Source of the DNA: Dehalococcoidia bacterium UBA7891
GTDB taxonomy: Bacteria > Chloroflexota > Dehalococcoidia > Lucifugimonadales > UBA826
Length of the DNA stretch: 25,991 bases
Assembly (NCBI GenBank): GCA_002500485.1
Contig: DLRJ01000098.1
Span: forward strand, 617 to 26,607
Direction: 5' to 3'
Every line of letters starts with the position of its first letter. Position 1 is the stretch's first letter. Shown here piece after piece: positions 23,077 to 25,991 of the stretch. A program made the translations under genes and the position numbers. The notes under the pieces are model-generated. The model saw nothing but the letters and a program-made list of their open reading frames with translations. It had not been told where the DNA came from and made no database searches.

Positions 23077-24996
23077 ATGAAAATTAATTTACTAGTTATG
23101 ATCGTCTTAACCATCCTACTGGTAGTACTAACACCACTTCTAGTTATGGGGATCATAAATCTTGGTAACAATATAAAACCCGATGAAGATATCAAATCTG
23201 AAAAACAAGTTGGCTTGGAAAAAAATGAGGGGATAGAATCAGAGTTACCTCCATCCACTACCACACTCATCTTAACTTACCCAAGTCCTATACCCACTTA
23301 CACTCCACTACCTACTTACACTCCAGTACCAACATACACTCCACTACCTACTTACACTCCATACCCCACAACGCCTCCGACGCCAACTACAACTCCGGCT
23401 AGTACTCCAACTCCAACCAACACACCAATCCCAACCTTGACTCCTATTAATACTGAGACTGTAGCAACAACCAAATTTGCCAATCAACGCTATGCTTTTA
23501 CTCCATTGATCGGATTGTGTGATTTTTCAAGTTCCTTAATTCCAAAACTGTCAAGCGAAGAATTAGCATTTATGAACAAGAATAAATTATCGGAGGTTGT
23601 CCGCTTTTTTCCATCCAAAATATTTGACGATGAAACAACGAAAATTGTCACAACGGGAAACATAGAAACCTTTCCTGTAAAACTGCATGACGATGGTACT
23701 CATGGAGATGATATTGCCAACGATGGCCTATTTTCCCGAGCCTGCATTTCCAAGACTGACCTAGAAATCACCTTAACTGATTTCGATAATTTAGCCGCAT
23801 CATATCGATTCCGTGATGGTATGTTAAGAATCGTTGACGCCAGTCTAAGGGGAACGGTTCCAGTAACAACCTTATCACCAGACCTCATGGCAACAGAAAA
23901 TGCAATGTTCATGACCCTTGGTGCAGAGTCCTATAAGAAAGTGCGGTCAGGCAACACGTTCGATCTCCAAAACCCAAAAACATGCGAGGCCTGTGAAGAA
24001 GTATTAAATGTCTTCGGTGATGTATTAGACCATATTATTCTGGTTCCAGATGAACCGATGGTTGACAAGAATACAAATGAATATGCAAGTTATTTACGAA
24101 CCTCAGATAGCACCAAAGGAATCATGACATATGGTGATCCAATCTGTGATCCAACCGGATGGAACAACCACGGTAAATCCGGCGGTATAAATAAGGATTA
24201 TCGAGATTTAAAATTTGGTTGCCCTTCGAAATTCCTGAACGGAGGGGATTATCCCAGGTTAAAAGGAATCATATGGGCAGGGGGAATGGAGGGTCTAAAC
24301 GCGGCATTTGGCCGTTGGGTAGGCATAGGACCACGGAATGGTAACTTCCCCCTAAACAGTGGCGTAAGCTGGAATTCAACTGATCGAAAAAATATTGATG
24401 CTAACACTACCGTTAAAGGACCTTATCCCATAACGGAATCGTTATGGGACCCTGAAAGGGGCAAACCTCACCAAGTACAGGTTCTATCAAACAACAAATG
24501 GCAAGATGCGAGGATAGAAGCCATTGGAGGTGGAGTGTTTTCGTTGACTAATCTTGATACTGATCACTACCAATTTGACGACATTTTTCTATATATGATG
24601 GGTTTTATATCCTACGAAAACGCGCTTTCAGAAAAATACTACTACCTTCAAGAATTAGACTTGAGTAACTGTACCACCGGAGCTCAAAATCTACGGTGTT
24701 CCGACCAGGACACTGTCATAGAGGAAACACAATACAAAAACGCAATTGAATTCACGGTGCAAAACATGCTCAGCACCTACGGCCCCAGGGATCCTGTGTA
24801 TTCTGAAGAAACCACTCATCTGAACGCGCCGGTTATTGTACTTTCAGAAAGTGTCCCATCCGATGCATCAATAGTATGGCACGACCTACTATTTGACTGG
24901 TGGGGAACAAAAGAAGGCTACGAAGTCAACTATGGTGGGCATACATGGAAGTCGGTAACAAAAGGCACGGCCACAATTTCAACTGGATATAAATAG
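23077..24996 (+). CDS. Membrane-anchored extracytoplasmic protein with Pro-Thr linker; degenerate peptidase-like domain
   Basis: A 639-residue protein. Residues 4-28 form an uncleaved-looking signal anchor. Residues 60-130 are a Pro/Thr linker with four PTYTP-type units at 73-96, a style common in Chloroflexota cell-surface proteins. Residues 204-220 read HDDGTHGDDIANDGLFS, a Ca-binding-like turn seen in bacterial surface domains. Further on, FDDIFLYMMGFISYE (500-514) and the end region GPRDP...TISTGYK recall large secreted proteins that usually carry HExxHxW. Here the corresponding stretch appears as NAAFGRW (408-414), without metal ligands. Cysteines at 148, 224, 303, 306, 357, 382, 532 and 541 could form disulphides. 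The ATG at 23077 lacks a Shine-Dalgarno. Location is well supported, function unknown, the peptidase relation tentative. Confidence 0.72.
   Translation: MKINLLVMIVLTILLVVLTPLLVMGIINLGNNIKPDEDIKSEKQVGLEKNEGIESELPPSTTTLILTYPSPIPTYTPLPTYTPVPTYTPLPTYTPYPTTPPTPTTTPASTPTPTNTPIPTLTPINTETVATTKFANQRYAFTPLIGLCDFSSSLIPKLSSEELAFMNKNKLSEVVRFFPSKIFDDETTKIVTTGNIETFPVKLHDDGTHGDDIANDGLFSRACISKTDLEITLTDFDNLAASYRFRDGMLRIVDASLRGTVPVTTLSPDLMATENAMFMTLGAESYKKVRSGNTFDLQNPKTCEACEEVLNVFGDVLDHIILVPDEPMVDKNTNEYASYLRTSDSTKGIMTYGDPICDPTGWNNHGKSGGINKDYRDLKFGCPSKFLNGGDYPRLKGIIWAGGMEGLNAAFGRWVGIGPRNGNFPLNSGVSWNSTDRKNIDANTTVKGPYPITESLWDPERGKPHQVQVLSNNKWQDARIEAIGGGVFSLTNLDTDHYQFDDIFLYMMGFISYENALSEKYYYLQELDLSNCTTGAQNLRCSDQDTVIEETQYKNAIEFTVQNMLSTYGPRDPVYSEETTHLNAPVIVLSESVPSDASIVWHDLLFDWWGTKEGYEVNYGGHTWKSVTKGTATISTGYK
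23293..23364 (+). repeat. Four tandem 18-bp units coding PTYTPx
   Basis: Four consecutive 18-bp units (starting 23293, 23311, 23329 and 23347), each coding Pro-Thr-Tyr-Thr-Pro plus Leu, Val, Leu or Tyr. Units 2 and 4 are identical over their first 15 bases. This in-frame minisatellite inside the linker is a likely site of length variation. Confidence 0.85.
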
Positions 24997-25012
24997 GTTG
25001 ATCTAAAGCTGC

Positions 25013-25858
25013 CTATTCTTCCCAAAAGACCTCAAAAACAGTATGGTCCCCAGGCAGGCCTTTCAATTCGAATTCCATTTCCTCTCCGAATTTCAAATCA
25101 CCAGCAGAATCAGCCATTCTCTTAGTGACCGAAGAAATCAAAATTTGCTCAGCTTCTGCTTTGGAAGATATTCTGGCGGCCTCACTAACAGCCCTGCCAA
25201 AATAATCCCCATTCTCCAATATCGCTTCCCCTGTGTTCAATCCAATCCTTACATTTATGGGTAACTCGGGTTGTTTTGCCCGGAGAGTCTTCAAGGATTT
25301 TTGAATCTCCATAGCACATATCACGGCATTTCTACTACTTGCAAAAGCCGCCATGAACCCATCTCCCATCTCCTTAACGATATAACCTTCATGCTCTCTT
25401 ATTGCATCACCAAGGACACCTTCATGCGTTCGAGATATTTCTCTGAATTTTATATCCCCGAGCTCGTTAACTAAATCAGTCGAACCATACATATCACTGA
25501 ATAAAAATGTGATGGTACCACTGGGCGGAGCTGAAATGTTTTTGGCATCCGCTGCTTCCTGCAAAACGACGATTATAGCTTTCCCTTCGGCCAAATCGAT
25601 ACGATCCCCACTGTTGAGAGTCAGAGTATCGGCAGGGTTTATAGAATTACCGTTGTGAGAGGATCCATTAGAACTGTTTAAATCTCTTGCAAAGGCCATA
25701 TCACCTGCAGACCAAAATTCAATATGGTTGCCTGAGACATATGGATCATCTATCGTCACATCGCAGGATGGAGATCTGCCAACAATTACATGTTTGTCAG
25801 TCAGAATTTGGCGCTCCCCTTGTTGGGGACCAGATGATATTTCAATTAAATAAGCCAT
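25013..25858 (-). CDS. FHA domain - class III adenylate/guanylate cyclase fusion
   Basis: A 281-residue soluble signalling protein. An FHA domain (about 24-95) shows VGRSPSCDVTIDD, the Ser42-x-x-His45 phosphothreonine-binding pair and SSNGSSHNG (62-70). The class III cyclase domain (about 115-245) has both metal aspartates, Asp122 (FLFSDMYGST) and Asp166 (MGDGF), the base-selecting Lys162 that points to ATP, and Arg229. The transition-state Asn four residues before that Arg is Ser225 (AVSEAARI), so activity may be lowered or altered. The FHA domain would tether or regulate it through a phosphorylated partner, as in Ser/Thr-kinase pathways. Only a G-rich stretch precedes the ATG. It lies 55 bp downstream of a gene coding Gly-Ser-rich repeats and converges with the extracytoplasmic-protein gene over 16 bp. 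Confidence 0.87.
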   Translation of the reverse strand: MAYLIEISSGPQQGERQILTDKHVIVGRSPSCDVTIDDPYVSGNHIEFWSAGDMAFARDLNSSNGSSHNGNSINPADTLTLNSGDRIDLAEGKAIIVVLQEAADAKNISAPPSGTITFLFSDMYGSTDLVNELGDIKFREISRTHEGVLGDAIREHEGYIVKEMGDGFMAAFASSRNAVICAMEIQKSLKTLRAKQPELPINVRIGLNTGEAILENGDYFGRAVSEAARISSKAEAEQILISSVTKRMADSAGDLKFGEEMEFELKGLPGDHTVFEVFWEE

Positions 25859-25913
25859 TACCCCAATAATTTACCAGCTTTTGGAAATAAATGTAAATGG
25901 GGCTCACAGAAAG

Positions 25914-25991
25914 TTAGTTATTCCCGCCGCTGTTAAACCCACCGCTGCCGCCGCTGTTAAACCCGCCGCTGCCGCCGCTGTTAAACCCGCC
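25914..25991 (-). CDS. 3' end of a gene coding Gly-Ser-rich octapeptide repeats (partial)
   Basis: On the minus strand the window edge reads in frame into TAA at 25916-25914: 25 residues made of the octapeptide GSGGFNSG (two full copies and a partial one), ending Gly-Asn-Asn. Upstream sequence is missing. The in-frame repeat, the proper stop and the 55-bp gap to the FHA-cyclase gene on the same strand support a real coding end, probably a low-complexity tail of a co-transcribed protein. The rest of the protein is unknown. The local GC content is much higher than in the surroundings because of Gly and Ser codons. Confidence 0.7.
   Translation of the reverse strand, partial: GGFNSGGSGGFNSGGSGGFNSGGNN
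25926..25991 (-). repeat. Tandem 24-bp repeats reaching the window edge
   Basis: Two full 24-bp units (25926-25949 and 25950-25973) and 18 bp of a third, differing at a single base (25941). The window ends inside the array, so the contig may have broken in this repeat. In the minus frame each unit codes one GSGGFNSG octapeptide. Confidence 0.9.

Noticed and set aside
25926..25991. CRISPR array at the window edge
   Set aside because: The units are contiguous 24-bp tandem repeats without spacers and read in frame as Gly-Ser-rich octapeptides.

Overview
ORIGIN. The window reads as a moderately AT-rich bacterial chromosome segment, densely packed and with no rRNA, tRNA, transposase, integrase or CRISPR array that I can see. 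The mix suggests a marine Chloroflexota lineage, possibly SAR202: oxalyl-CoA-decarboxylase-like TPP lyase, mandelate-racemase-type enolase, SDR, amidohydrolase, HpcH/HpaI aldolase, enoyl-CoA hydratase, a secreted protein with a Pro-Thr linker, and an FHA-cyclase. This is inference from gene content; no phylogenetic marker settles it. || LAYOUT. 1-2.5 kb (minus): a chagasin-type protease-inhibitor lipoprotein and a 2-hydroxyacyl-CoA lyase/oxalyl-CoA decarboxylase. 2.5-5.9 kb (plus): an FSR-like MFS transporter and a compact 3'-5' exonuclease/DNA polymerase I-like protein without a 5' nuclease domain, each preceded by a copy of one imperfect ~80-115 bp repeat. 6.0-8.1 kb (minus): NHL beta-propeller protein and SDR. 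8.4-9.3 kb (plus): PuuE-like polysaccharide deacetylase-fold protein. 9.3-13.1 kb (minus): a four-gene run, HpcH/HpaI aldolase, DUF1330, DUF4432 and metal-dependent amidohydrolase, probably one catabolic operon. 13.5-16.2 kb (plus): small unknown protein, SRAP DNA-protein crosslinker, gamma-glutamyltransferase. 16.2-18.3 kb (minus): TrhO-type rhodanese with a small unknown partner, then a six-helix membrane protein whose leader looks like a terminator/antiterminator switch. 18.5-20.5 kb (plus): MhpD-type hydratase and Eis-like GNAT. 20.5-22.1 kb (minus): enolase-superfamily dehydratase overlapping an NTF2-like protein. 22.2-25.0 kb (plus): enoyl-CoA hydratase family protein and a large Pro-Thr-linker extracytoplasmic protein. 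25.0-26.0 kb (minus): FHA-adenylate cyclase preceded by the 3' end of a gene coding Gly-Ser-rich octapeptide repeats, in which the window stops. || HOW THE GENES FIT. Most are scavenging and catabolic enzymes in short one- to four-gene units: sugar-acid dehydration, keto-acid hydration and aldol cleavage, acyl-CoA lysis and hydration, cyclic amide hydrolysis, glutathione or gamma-glutamyl hydrolysis. Three convergent junctions have gaps of only 16-20 bp. I see no defence island or biosynthetic cluster. The least explained signals are the switch-like leader at 18.3 kb, the duplicated leader at 2.65/4.11 kb, the degenerate peptidase-like motif in the extracytoplasmic protein, and the altered catalytic residues in the cyclase, aldolase and enolase homologues.
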